Part shown: positions 23,601-35,600 of the stretch, one piece after another
How the letters are laid out: the number at the start of each line of letters is the position of its first letter
How positions within the stretch are numbered: the stretch's first letter is position 1
Assembly: GCA_905178155.1 (NCBI GenBank)
Contig: CAJINV010000001.1
Coordinates: 8,631,642-8,695,641 of the forward strand
Direction of reading: 5' to 3'
Source: Amoebophrya sp. A120
Taxonomy: Eukaryota > Sar > Dinophyceae > Syndiniales > Amoebophryaceae
DNA length: 64,000 nucleotides
Position numbers and translations under genes: made by a program
Notes under the pieces: generated by a model
Told to the model about the DNA's origin: nothing
Database searches by the model: none
The model's input: only the letters and a program-made list of their open reading frames with translations

Positions 23601-24816
23601 GCATGCACCGCCCGACTTCGCGCACTACAATCATTTCGATACTGCGAGGACGGGTGAGCAGCTACCATCGTATCCGGTTCGCGCGGCGCCGCCGCCTCCT
23701 TCGGAATCATACCACTATGGCCAGCACCAGCTCCCGGTGGAGCACTCCACCCGAGAAGTCGTATACTACACCCCGCCACCGCCCCCAGAGCGAGCTATTG
23801 TTCCAGACAACGGAAGAACAACTCAACACGCGTCCTATCCGCCTGTGCCGCCGCAACAGCCGACGAGTGCTGCTCATCCTCACCCGCCGCCATCGAGCAG
23901 ACAGCACAACTACAGCCAGGAAATTTTTCACCACGCGCCGCCGGCGCCGCACTTTTACACGACGACGCACGTCCAGCACCAGCCGCATCCGTACAACCCA
24001 GCACCCGGCGCAATGCGCCCGGTAACGCGGACGCAATCGTACGAGTATTACCAACCGGCCCCGGAACAGCACGAGGACGAGGGTCCCGTGACGTTCTTTG
24101 CTCCAGATGGGAGGCTTTTCCAGGAGGTGGATCCCAGCAGCATGCATGCGCCCGGTCCTGCTCGCAGCAAAAGCCGTTCGAAGACGAAAAAGCGTCGGGA
24201 ACAGGAGCGTGCCAGCAGCCGCTCCAGGTCTTCTTCATCTTTGGGTTCTCCGACCAGGAGGTCGTCGTCGTCCCGCCGGCGCGGGCGGAGAAGATACGGC
24301 TCGGGCCGAAGAGGCGGCGGAAATCACCGCGGCGGTAGTAGTAGGCGCCGGCGTCGTGGGGACAATCGCGACGGAGAAGAATTATTTGGAGATCCCAGAA
24401 GTACTAGAGGGCACAAATACAACGACCAAAATTATGATCCGTATTGCGACGACTGGGCGGACCAAGCAGGCAATTCGCGCAATCCGACGCCGCCGACGAC
24501 TACAAGCACGCAGGCCAGCAGCGGGCCGCGATGGAGCGGCAGGTTCAACGACGAAAACGTGTTTGACGCAGCAGCTTCATCTCAGATGAACAAGGAAAAT
24601 GTCCGCAATCATGCGGCTGAGGGCAATTATAGCAACAACTCTGGTGCAGCCGGCGCATTCGGGTCGCAGGGCGCCCAAAAAGCGGCCTCGCCTGCGGACC
24701 TTCAGGAGCACGAATTTCTGACGCGACTACAGAGCCAGAAAACTTCAAATGCGCGGCTGCTCGGACCATTTATCGGTCCTCCTCCCCCCGGGGCGAGAAT
24801 CGTGCCCGCTTTTTGA
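20667..24816 (+). CDS. LIM-domain protein with long Pro/Ser-rich and RS tail
   Basis: Exons about 20667-20908, 21088-21267 and 21442-24816, roughly 1,265 residues. The first junction is uncertain: canonical GT-AG there leaves the frame off by one, so the splice is unusual or exon 1 is different. The second junction (GT-AG) is clean and joins LIM1. LIM1: CRKC, HQEC, C-x2-C and CLEC. LIM2: CHQC, HTQC, IKCG, CRSC. LIM3, shorter: CERC through CADCH. LIM domains bind protein partners through two zinc ions, often at the actin cytoskeleton. The remaining 950 residues are disordered, rich in Pro, Thr, Tyr and Arg, with an RS/RG basic patch near nt 24160-24370. A second LIM gene lies 2.8 kb downstream. 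Confidence 0.75.
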
Positions 24817-25201
24817 AGATGTTTCAAGCGTTCTTGTGTCCGAGCATGCACTCCACCGAGTTTCTATGAACCAAATTTTGAAGCCGCGAATTTCTGTACC
24901 TGCCATACAGCATAAAAATCCACTTTCTTTTTCATCGTCCGTTCTAGAAGTGTTCTGTTTCTAGTGCACTTCCGTAGCTGTGTCCGCGGACGCGGCTTTT
25001 TCTTCGACTCAGTCGGTTTTTCATGATCTATCAGTACGTGCGGTATCCGTGTTCTCTGCAAGATCACAATTGTTGTCTTAGGTGAACATCAATTCCCCTT
25101 CTCGTCGAAGATCTTGGGATCAGTACGTAGTTTCTCCTAACCTAGTCTGGAAATATTTTCGTGTCTTCCACACCTTGTGACAACTAGAATTCGTAAACGG
25201 G

Positions 25202-26305
25202 ATGGCCGATCCTGATCTTCCCCGGCTTGCCCTTTCGTATTTGAAAGACCTTGGCATACTTCGTGGGGAATACAAGATTCCCTTACCGGTCGCATCGAAG
25301 CAAAAAGCGCAATCGAGCAGTTCCACGACTGCAGGTGCAGGTACAACTACGTTTTGCTTTTGTTGGGCCAAAATATTGGCTGCAAGATGCATGCAGAAAG
25401 TCTCCATGCTTACGTTGTACTCAATTTACCCTCTTTCCAGGAGGAGGCTCTACCGCGAGCGCAGCCGCCGCGCCTGTGGTCGCAGAACCAGCATCAGCGC
25501 AGAGTCATGCTGGTCCTCGTCGGCGTTCAGTAACGCTGCTGACAAAAACGAGCAGCTGTCGCGTGTACCTCGAACCAAAACCCGAGGGGCTTTCCCCCGA
25601 AAAGCTCCAGAGCACTTTGCTCACTTTTCTGTTCACTGGTCTTGCTGCGCAGGAGCAGCGTGATGCTGTGGGAATAAAGCCGATGCAAGATGACGGCCTA
25701 CGAGGAGCAGTGGCCTCTTTCCAAGTCACCTTTAGGAGTGCAACCGATCGGTTTCTGTGCCAACGGGCGCTGAGTTGCAAGCGTCTGTACGGAGGAAAAA
25801 CGGCAAGCACGGTGCGGTTCGAAGATGCAATTTTGGATTGCGGGTTGTGCCAACTTTATCCGCGGCTGGATTTGGGTTTTTCAGACACGGCTGGTGCTCT
25901 GGAAGCTAACGACGGAAATGACACCGACAAACTCTATGCAGGTAAATGTAAAAGATACCGACATGTTGTTCCTTGAAGATTTGAGTCTGATGAACTTGAA
26001 GCAGTGAGGGTAAGCGAGTACAGGCAAACTTAGTTTGGCTACACAAAGAACATCTTCTTCTATTCCTTTTGTCTCCACTTACAGCCTCGGCTCTGGTAGT
26101 GGCGAACGTTCCCCCAGACTCTTCGGTCGATATGGTGAAGAAGTTCCTGCAAAGTGGTGGTGCCGACCTTGCTGCAGTGACAATATTGCGTCCAGGGGTC
26201 ATGCGCGCCACGTGGAACTCTGGGAAAGCAGCATTTCTCTGTCGGCGGGCACTTTCGGGCAAAAAGATTGGTGACAGGCATATCGCGTTTCGCGCAGCAG
26301 CTTGA
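25202..26305 (+). CDS. Small protein with two related RRM-like modules
   Basis: Exons 25202-25334, 25441-25941 and 26085-26305, all GT-AG and frame-consistent, give 284 residues. After a Ser/Ala-rich linker come two modules of the same plan. Module 1 runs from CRVYLEPKPEGLSPEKLQ to RFLCQRALSCKRLYGGK and VRFED. Module 2 runs from ALVVANVPPDSSVDMVKKFL to AFLCRRALSGKKIGDRHIAF. The strand-helix start and the shared block FLC-x-RALS-x-K look like diverged RRM folds that arose by duplication. Classical RNP1 aromatic residues are missing, so RNA binding is uncertain. It sits alone between two LIM genes. The duplication is seen in the sequence; the fold is inferred. Confidence 0.6.
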
Positions 26306-26687
26306 AGTAAGTTGTAGAAGAAAGAAGTAGATTAAGATCGCTAATAGAAACCAGAAAACTAAAGTAATGACTGTCAACAGGACCAAGAAGGTGGCGATCC
26401 TTTGAGAGGAAATATTTGCCCGATGACGCTGCTGCGATGGTCCTGTTCTGGGAGTAAAAATAGGGAGAAGAAACGCCACAGAAGCAAAAAAAAAAGCAAC
26501 ATTGACTACTGAAAAAATAGATGTCGCAGAGGTTGAGCGTATGTGTATGATTTACTTATTTGAATCACCGATGTAAACAAGGCAGGGTTTATATTCGCCG
26601 AATTGCTATTTTTGACGATTGCTCCTCATCCTCTTCCTCTTACAGATCGCGAAAGCGAGGTAGTACCACGTAGCTAACTGGAATAAA

Positions 26688-26945
26688 ATGAGCTCTCCTT
26701 CTCCTGAAGAGACCGTGGCGTTTTTGCAAACGCACGGCGTCGTTTTTTCGGAGCTGCTTCAAGACTTGCTGCGCAAGAAGCCCGACCAGCCGTCTCTGTA
26801 CATCCTGCAGCGGCTCTGCGAAGAAGCTACCGCGAGAGAGTTGCGGGCGGCTGGATTAGCATTGACGCAGAAGAATAACGCAAGTAACCTATTGACGGCG
26901 CGAACATTGCTCGAAGACATGGAAAAGCGGGTGCTCCCCAAGTGA
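26688..26945 (+). CDS. 85-residue protein, DPY30/RIIa-like dimerisation motif
   Basis: Single exon, ATG at 26688 with a purine-A run just before it, stop at 26945. The middle reads LLRKKPDQPSLYILQRLCEEA, a helix, a K-P-x-x-P turn and a second helix, which is the layout of the DPY-30 and PKA RIIa dimerisation/docking motif. Proteins of this size with this motif are common in the radial spokes and docking complexes of flagella and in histone-methyltransferase complexes. The fit is short, so the call is tentative; it could also be an unrelated helical protein. Confidence 0.5.
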   Translation: MSSPSPEETVAFLQTHGVVFSELLQDLLRKKPDQPSLYILQRLCEEATARELRAAGLALTQKNNASNLLTARTLLEDMEKRVLPK

Positions 26946-27638
26946 TCTGAACGAGACAGAGGCACGAGGATGCAACGACGAATCCCAATCGATTTCCACA
27001 TGGCTTGAGGCTGCAAAAGCTTCTGCGGCAAATATTTTTCTGTGACTGAAAGATAAAGAAGAAGAACTCCATGGGAATGAATGACAGGACCAAGCAGTGC
27101 TTCTTCTGTGTTTTTGTGCCCATCCTGGTACTTTCATTTTCGTATGTCGTTCATTTTGCTTTTGGTTTTCGTGAATCGTCAGCATTCAAGCTCAGTTTCG
27201 TCTTCAACTCGAACTCGTGCAAAACGAAAATGAAGTTTCGTCATATCCAATTCGTGCACAATGAAAATGAAGTTTTGGGTTCAGTCGTGCGTCGTTCAAA
27301 TTCGTTTGCTACTTCTTGTGTTTGTTCGTGTGTAGTTTGTTAGAAATTGGATCTTTCGTTATCAGTGTCTTGTTTTCGTCGACCCCAGCCATCGCTTTCA
27401 TTTGATTTAAGGAGACAGGTTGACAACTAATACATACATGGCCGCGACTAGTATCAACACGTACAACATTCCCCCTGCTACAGCTATGAAGTTTTGTTTG
27501 AACTTAGTGTTGAAAAAGCCACGAGGTCACCAGCCCAGGAGGACCACACTAGACGATATAACACTAGACATGTGAAGACGAGATAGAGAATCACTTTCCC
27601 CCCATTTTTCCTTTGATAGACAGCAAATCGCTGACTGC

Positions 27639-30600
27639 ATGAGCAAGTCCACCTCTCCGACCCCGCCGGACAAAACGGCTTTGATGCGTGCGGTAATGGC
27701 GCAGGGAGGGCAAATTCGTTGCTTCCGCTGCCAAGAGGTGTTGACGCCGGAGAGCGATTTTCTGATCCACGAGGACGGGCACCACTTCCACCGCAACTGC
27801 TTCCGCTGCGTCGACTGCGGTCAGATCATCACCAGTGCACACCACGTGGCCACACCCGACGGGCGACTGCACTGCGCGGCCTGCTCACTGCCCCACTGTG
27901 ACCGGTGCGGGGAGTACATCACGGGCGCTATGATCATCTCGCCGCTGGACAGCGATCCGAATGTCGAGGCCCATTTCCACCCCCAGTGCTTCCTGTGCGT
28001 CACTTGCGGGAAAGTAATTGAGGGCCCCTGCTACCACGACGGCAACGACGGCCACCGCTGCGAAAAGTGCGAAATGAGCCATCGGGAAGAAGTAGCGACA
28101 CCTCCGGAGCAGGGCACATACGAGTTGGGTGGCCCGGAGCCTGAATCATTTCCAGTTCCTATTCCCGTGCCGAAAGGATCGAAAACAAATATCAGCGCGA
28201 GAACGATGTTGAGCACTAGCTCGGCTGAGGTAGAAGCAGGTTCCACCACGAAGAGAGACAGCAGTCGGCTCTTTGGCACCGGGGTTGGAGAAGTTACTGA
28301 AGAAAACCTATTTGATCTCGATCGAGGGTTGCTAACTGGTTCTTCCGGCGGCGAAGAACCTACTACCAGTACTACAGAGAAAAGCAGTAAGAAAAAGAAA
28401 CCTTTCGTGCAGCCTCCGGTCCCGAAACCGTCGGCAAATAGGTACAATGAAAATAAGACGCCGGCGCCTCTACCAATAGGAAATCTCAGACCAGGGGAGA
28501 AGCATCCGACCTCAGCACTCTACACGGATTTGGTGCACAAAAAGGCAGAGAAGGTGGTCCCGCACTTTACCACGCCGGACCATCCGGCGCTGGACATCCC
28601 GGTTTTTGTCTTCACAGATATGGACAAGTATAGTCCAGAGGACAGCGCGACAGCAGGAACGGCCCGTGCTGCTGCTGCACAACCGGTTCAACAACCCTCT
28701 AGAAGTGAATTGCCGCTTCCTGCGTTCACAACTGCGTCGGGAATGGACGTTACCTTTGCCCCGAGTGGCCCCATTCTGCAACAGCAGCGCCCAGTTGATG
28801 TTGTCCAGAGTGGGCTCGAGAATTCGGTGGCTGCAACGACTACCTCTACGGGTACGACGAGCAAGCGCAAGTCCGTTGCCTGGGAGACCGCGGAGCACCA
28901 GCCCACGGCACTGACCACCCTCCGCCCGATGCATGCGTTCACAGACTTGCAGCTGCAGCCGAAGAAGGTGGTGCGCGACAGCAGTGCGGCAATCATCGAC
29001 GCGTTTTTGCTCGGGCACAAAGCCCCGTACGTTGAGCTCCCCGAGTCGATAGCGAATAGTCCCAGGTTATCCACCTCCGGCGGTTCGTCGCCACGCACCA
29101 TAGACCGAATGCCGGACCCGCCGGTCGTCGCCCACAACCCGGGTTCGGCGTTGGATTTGGATCAGGCCTACCGACAGGTCTTTGGCGCCGACGCCGGGGT
29201 ATCCGCGTCCAGACACAGCGAGTTTGGAACGGCCGTACCCCCCTCTTGGGAGGCAGCGAAGGACCTCCACCCTCGCGGAAGTAGAAATAGGACATCAACC
29301 GCGGTAGACGCCCGCTTTGCACCCGTTTTCGCCGCCGCTCAGGAGTACCCTGGTCGGCGCTTGTCGGGAGAGGTGAAGGACCCGCGACTGCTCGCGGGGG
29401 AGCTGATCTACCGCGAGCAGCAGTACAACGAGCGCGTGCCGAGCCGAGAGCCGCGCTCGTGGGACCAGCAAATGAACCGCGGTTCTTACACCGGCTACCA
29501 GCCGGTCTTCCCGACGCAGAGAACACAGACAAACGCGACACAAACGCCGAACTTTGTTAGCGCTATTAACACGGCAACGCAGACTCAGCAGCTGCCTGCG
29601 AATAATGGCTCGCGGAGCGGCAGTCCAAGCAACCAATTCGCAGGCGACCCGCGGGACTTCCCGGCTGGCCTGCTGAAATACAACGTAAACAAGTTCACAG
29701 ACCAGTCGGAACTACAACAGCAACTTTTCACGCCCCGAGTTTTGAACTACCAGGCACCGACGTTGCGCACCCCCCGATCCTCGTTCTTGAACAACAACGG
29801 GGACAACGAAGTTCAGCACCACGAACTCATCACGAACAGTGCGATGAGCAAGAAGCAGGAACGACCACTCTTCTTCCGCCAGATGTTCAGCGGAGGCCTG
29901 TTTTCCACCTTCAGTCCGGCGCAGACGCGGTCAAATTCGCCCAACTCGCCCGAAGAGGTGAAGCGGCAGCTGCGCGGTCCGCGGGAATTCGCCGCTGTCG
30001 GGCAGCAGCTGCACAAGGACGTGGAAAGCATTTTCCGAAGAAAAGTGCCACACCCGGAGCAACAGCTCGAGCAGCTCCAGAACCGCGCGACGGAAATGAA
30101 AAACCAATTGCTGTTCGAAGTGGTGCATCAGGCGAAGCGGTCGGAGAATTTCCAGGCTTCGGATAAGGTAGTGAGTGGCGTAGTTTTCGTTTTTGCCAGT
30201 AGGTTGGACAGACTGTTTTTAGTTTTTGGGTCATTCGAATTCTTGTTTTCTGCATTATGTATTGGGTAAGTATAAACATGCACATTCAGATTCCGACGAT
30301 TTATTCAACGTGCATTTCCTAGTTGTCTTACTATCGCAATTCAACATCTCCAGGTTCTTTCCCGTTTCTCCATCCGTTCCTCGTCCAATGGTATGCGGCG
30401 TTCCCGTGGGGCAACGGATGGTAAGGCAGTCGACACGGACTCGGCGCTGGGTATTAGCTCCCAAAAGTACCCCTTCTTCGCCTTCAACGCGTCGGGTCCC
30501 GCGCGGGAGGCAGGGATGATTCCGGATACCGCCTACTACGAAGTCTCGTCGGACGTCGCCGTTTCCGAATCCCTGCACGGAGATGTCAGTCACGCGGAGA

Positions 30601-31733
30601 GCGAAAATGCGGGCCAGCGGGCCGCGAGCGCCACACCGCTGCTGCGGTTCCGCGAAGGGGCTGGCCCGATGTTGGCACTTGACAAACGCATCCGCGTCAC
30701 CGTGCCGAAATTGAAGGTGCAACATCCACCGCCAGCGTTCAAAGACACGCCCCTTGTACCGACGCCGCGCGGTGGCGCGGCTTCCGTGCCGCTGCCTCGT
30801 ACTGCATTCCCGCCTGCACCGCAAAAGCCAAGCGACATGAATTTGCTGGACGAGGTAGAATTATCAGAGAGCGAGCAGCAGCCAAGTAGAATAAACACTA
30901 GCAGTGTCGCGTCTTCTAAAAAAACGGCGGGTGCTGGTACAACAACCAGTGCGCTGAATAGGAAAATCAAAGGCAACAACGCCCCGCTTTTGCGGAACAT
31001 TCCACCTGTGCAACTGCAGATTCCCGGTGTAGAGCGGGGGCGCGCGAACATTCCGGCCTACCAATTTGCGTCCTCCGGCGAAACGAACCAAACGAGCAAC
31101 CAGCTGCAGCGGCTATCCGAGTTTGGAACGTTTGTCGCCGACCTGGCCGTGACTTCGGGGACGCAGCTGACCGAGATCGGATCCAGCACGATATCGAACC
31201 TTGGCCCTGTTCTAACCGACATTGGGCCGACGATGGAGAAGGCGGCCAACAACATCGGCCCTGCGGTCGAAAAGGCGGCCGAGGTGCTGCCAACGCTGCT
31301 GGGAAAGGCAGACGCCGCACTGGTAACCATCGGGAGTGCGGCGCAGCAGGTGGTGGCCGCGTTGCCGGCGAGCGAGGAGGTTGAGAAGGCCATAGACCAA
31401 ACGTTAGCCCTGGACGCTGCGCTGGGCTGCGAGAATAACGACAAGGTGGAGTCGGAGCCGGAAGTCGCCCTGCACCGGGAGGACTCGGTAGAGCACTTGT
31501 TTTTCCGCATAGACCACAGCCACGAGCACGGTTCGGGCGGGAGCTACCACCCGGAAGTGCACCGGAAGAGCGGGATGTCGGAGATGGCGGACGCGTTGGA
31601 AAGCAGACGCAAGAGGAAACAAGAACGGAAAGCAGAAGAAGAAAAATCCACGGGAATCAAGACCGTGGGCGCCCCGAGCCCAGCGAAACCGCCCGTGCCA
31701 GGGTCGGTGCAGAAAACCAGTTTTACCCTGTAA
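27639..31733 (+). CDS. Second LIM-domain protein, about 1,302 residues
   Basis: Exons 27639-30167 and 30354-31733 joined at a phase-0 GT-AG intron. Two LIM domains lie at the N-terminus. LIM1 (about 28-87): CFRC, HRNC, CVDC, CAAC. LIM2 (about 90-147): CDRC, HPQC, CVTC, CEKC followed by H. All zinc ligands are present. The following 1,150 residues are disordered, with Gln-, Ser- and Pro-rich stretches, then a helical, Ala/Ile-rich segment near nt 31130-31400 (repeating TEIGSSTISNLGPVLTDIG and similar) and a basic Lys/Arg/Glu tail. The helical segment could be an amphipathic membrane- or filament-binding helix. Its LIM modules resemble those of the gene at 20667, suggesting neighbouring paralogues. 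Confidence 0.8.
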
Positions 31734-32612
31734 ATGGTCTTCTGAAATTGTTGTAGATAACTCTCTGCTCATTAAGACAGCATCGACTTTCGAAAAAGTT
31801 TGACCACATGTGTTTGAGAAGTTGCTATCACGATCGTGTTCCCATTGATGTGGGATGAAATTCTGATGCTGTTAATATCCCCAAAGAACAACAGTAAGAC
31901 ACGAAAGTGAATCTTACTCTTAGCTACCCCGCGCTTCCTTTAGTTTCTACCTTTTCCTGACTCAAAAATAGAAGTTGTCGGACGAGCTCCGCTCTTGCGA
32001 GCCTAATCGCAGACGCGCTAATATCCTCGTGCTGTTCGTCCGGGATCTCGGCCACTGAGGAGAGGAGAAGTCACAGCAAATAAGTACTACGTATGACTTG
32101 AGTGCATTTTTTCTGTGCGAATTCGAATTCCAAATTGTCTCTTTCGAGAGCAAAAGGAAAGCTGCGAAGAGCTTTCGGGTTTGAGAGCAAAGATAAAGAA
32201 GCAAGCACTGTAGTTGATAAGGTCTTGCAGTCGACTTTTGCCACCGAGTGACCTGTCTGCGTCTGTGTGTCGTATTGCGTCTGTACCACGTCTGGTGTCT
32301 GGTGTCGTGTTGTGTTTTGTTGTCAATATGCATATTCGACTTCAACTGCGATTCTTGCATTGGGTGAAAATACTAGTTTACAATTTCGCTACTCGTATGG
32401 AAGTTTAGTATGAGGGGTCTGGATCCGGAAAGCCGGGGTTGGTCGACGTTCATTGAAGCCGCCCTCAGTCGAGGGCGGCTGTCAACATAGGCGGCGCCTG
32501 TGGACGACCTGCAGCTTTTGTACTACGACGAGCGGACTGATTTCGTCTCGCCTTCCACGGGATAGAGAAGTTCGGATTTCCGTTTCCCACTGAGGATACA
32601 TAGGGAACGAAG
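31734..32612. other. Intergenic, 0.9 kb
   Basis: No gene supported. A minus-strand frame at 31962-32360 and another at 32465-32767 look like chance; the latter overlaps CFAP69 exon 1. A strong GC hairpin at 32457-32480 lies in the probable CFAP69 leader. Confidence 0.5.
32457..32480. promoter_or_regulatory. GC-rich hairpin upstream of CFAP69
   Basis: A 10-bp perfect stem, AGCCGCCCTC with GAGGGCGGCT, closed by the 4-base loop AGTC, 132 bases before the CFAP69 start codon. In an AT-rich leader it stands out. It could act in the 5' UTR on translation, or mark a transcription start; neither is shown. Confidence 0.5.
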
Positions 32613-35600
32613 ATGCCGGCGGACGCTGCGGCTGCGACCACGCAGCCCCCCATGGATTTCCGGGAAATCCAAGATGCCGTCCGCGAGCTACCCGAAGACA
32701 TCGACTTTCCGGCTGTCATGGAGCTCCTGACCTCCAAACACACAGCAACGGTGGTAGATCGGCACATAAAAGCGGTAAGTTAGGACGAGATCGACGATGT
32801 CTATTGTTCGGTGAAAATTTATCATTTTGCAAATTTCTCATTTTCATCTTTTCCTTCTGGTTTTTGAAGCAATCACCGGAGGGACAGAATCAGGACGTCG
32901 AAAATGAATGGAACACGTAGAGCTGAAGTTATCATCTTCGTGCGTATCATGTCATCATCAAGATTCGCGACCGAAAACACAACTCCAGGTTATGAAAATA
33001 TGTCGGCAGTGCCAGAACGGTTTTCTCCTAAAACATCTGCCGTTCCTGGTTGAGCTTGTCGAAATAGCCGGCGCCAGATGGAAGGCCGGGCAACTGGAGT
33101 GGGCCGAACCCATTTGCGCGATCGCCCAGATTGGCGGACAACCCTTTAGTAGCTGCGCAACAGAAGACCTGCTGCAATTTGGGAAACATTTGCCATCCTT
33201 TGCCAACGCGGTGATTAGTATACTGCAAGACGCGCAACCGGAAAAGGATGCGCAGAGAGACATGATTAGAATAGAGGTACTGAAAAGATAATTTTCTTGG
33301 CTGCACCTGTATTCAACAATTTGTTTTGTATCGGGGGCGAGTTTTTTCTTCGCCAGCACTGCGCGCTCCAGTGGAGATTTCTTGCACGGTCAACGCCAAA
33401 AATAAATCAGATCACGTACATGATCGCGTCTATCGCACGATACGGGCTGGACGACGAATGGGTACAGGAAGGGCCCGACGACAGTGTGATTCAGAATGTA
33501 GCGTACACAGGGACCCCGAGTCTGCGACTTCTCCACCAAACCAACGTCATCGCCGAGATCGCACGGGTCTTCCGGATCGAGTACAGTATGCGACTGCACA
33601 ACTCCCCCCCGTCCCTGTCGTTGGTTTGTCATGCAAAAAACCAAATCCAGCTGCACTGCTGCCTTGTATCACTGTTTGCGTGACGGTGACAAATTCTGGA
33701 AGCCCACACAGCACTACAATCGGTGCATAAACCTGTCATACACAGCATACGTGTGTTCTGCCTGGTGTTTGTATTGCTGGTCATGCTATATGAGTGTTGA
33801 GGAGGTAGAGGGATCGTTGTGCACTCTCATATACAGCTCGGAGGCGCTAGTGATCATGCTGGGTGCGCTAAAAGACATGAGTTTGTTTCAGCCACTTGCC
33901 GTGCAAATCACCAACTGCGGGCTACTCAGCAATCTGATCGCGGTACTATGTATAAATGTCTTGCACCTTGTTTACGGAACGTTGAGCAAGAGGCTCAGAA
34001 GAAAGTTTGTTAGTACCGCGAACAAGAAACAACTCTTGCGCTTCTACCACTACAGGTGATCACCACAATTTTGTCGCTGAAAAAATATCAGGTCATTCGC
34101 AATAACCTCCTGGGCTCGGATGTCCTCTTGATTTCCGCAGAAATCCTTTGGAACGTGCTGGAACTGGACCGGGAGCACGCCTATCAAATGTAAAAATGTC
34201 TGGGTCTGGAAGAGTCCATGTTTGTCATGCGTGTCTGGCATGACTCTCAAATCTGTCATGCACGTTACCCAAGAGCGCCATTTTTCTGTCATGCAGAAAC
34301 GCAGCTCGTCATGCAGAATAGGCAACACCTAGAAGCTCAGAAACTTGTCATGCTGAGCCAGCACTTGTGGCCCCGTCATAATACGCCACCCTGCATCACA
34401 AGTTTCCAGACCCAGACATTTTTGCATTTGATAACGCCTCGGCCGCACTGGGCGCTATGGACGTGATGGAGTCGTTCGTTGTGTTTCTCACCACGGTGCT
34501 CCACGAGGGCTACCGGTACAAGGACAAAATCTTCCGGAACGACATGCTTGCGTTGTTGATCTTCATCCTCGGCCGGACGGAGAACCACGACAGCGCGGCG
34601 CGATCCGGCTTGGTGTGCTTACTGCTAAAACACGCAGCCGAGGGGCCCATTCGAGAGATGCTGGAAACGAGTAAAATCTTCGAGGAAGAGTTAGAGTCCA
34701 TCAAGGACGTGCCCACGACGATCTTTCTCCCCCGGAAGCTGAAGGACGACACGAGGAAAGCTCCGATAGCCTTGACCACCAGTGCCGAAGACATGGAGTT
34801 TCGGATTCTGATCTGGCGGGCCATCGCGAAAACGGCCGCGACGGAACGGTGCGCAGAGCTGATAGAAAAGTTCCTGTTCCCCAATTTGCTTTTGAGGTTT
34901 TTAGACGTGGTCTGCCTCGACCACTTCCAGTCGCAGTGGAGCCCCGACCAGAGGAAAAAGCTGCAGCTCGAAGCCATGCGGGTCTTGTTTTCCGTGGTAA
35001 GTAGATTTGCGAACTGCATTGGAGTGAGTAGGACGTCGCACTCACACTTTCTTCGTGTTGACCACTTAGTCTAGTTCACTTGGTACGCTAGTTAGCCGGA
35101 ACTGTCAAGCTCACTCTTTTTTTACGTAAAAATTGATGAAGAGCCACGGTACGATCCAAAATTCAGGTGCCACACTGCCCGAGCTCGTACTTGGAATCGG
35201 ATGGAAATGGTGTAGTAATCAGATTACTGCAGACGACGCAGGACCAGGACCTGCAAAAAGCATGCCTTACGCTGCTCCATCGTTCGTGCTTGGCGTCTAC
35301 CAGAGCGGATGGTACTGTTGAGACCGGTTTAATACACCGGCTTTGATGGAAACTGAATCTATTGCTTATTCGAACAATTGGTCTCAGTGTTCCACCACTG
35401 AAGACACGGCCTTCATGTCGTGGCACGGCAACATAATGCTCCCAGAACAAAAAATGTTCTTGTATCCCCTCCACTAGGTTTCGAGCAAATCGACATACCG
35501 CCATGCTGCATGCTGGACGAGTCGCACCTAGATGTCGTCGAGATCCTTCTGGAGATCTTCAGCCAGCGGAGCAATCCCTTCAGCTTGCGACAGCTCGCGT

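Noticed and set aside
32465-32767. 100-codon minus-strand frame with ATG
   Set aside because: Overlaps exon 1 of CFAP69, which is supported by frame-consistent splicing to conserved exons.
33611-33814. GT-AG intron in CFAP69 (donor near 33611)
   Set aside because: It breaks frame; the TIR plus TACAG duplication at 33587-33831 gives an in-frame, conserved junction instead.
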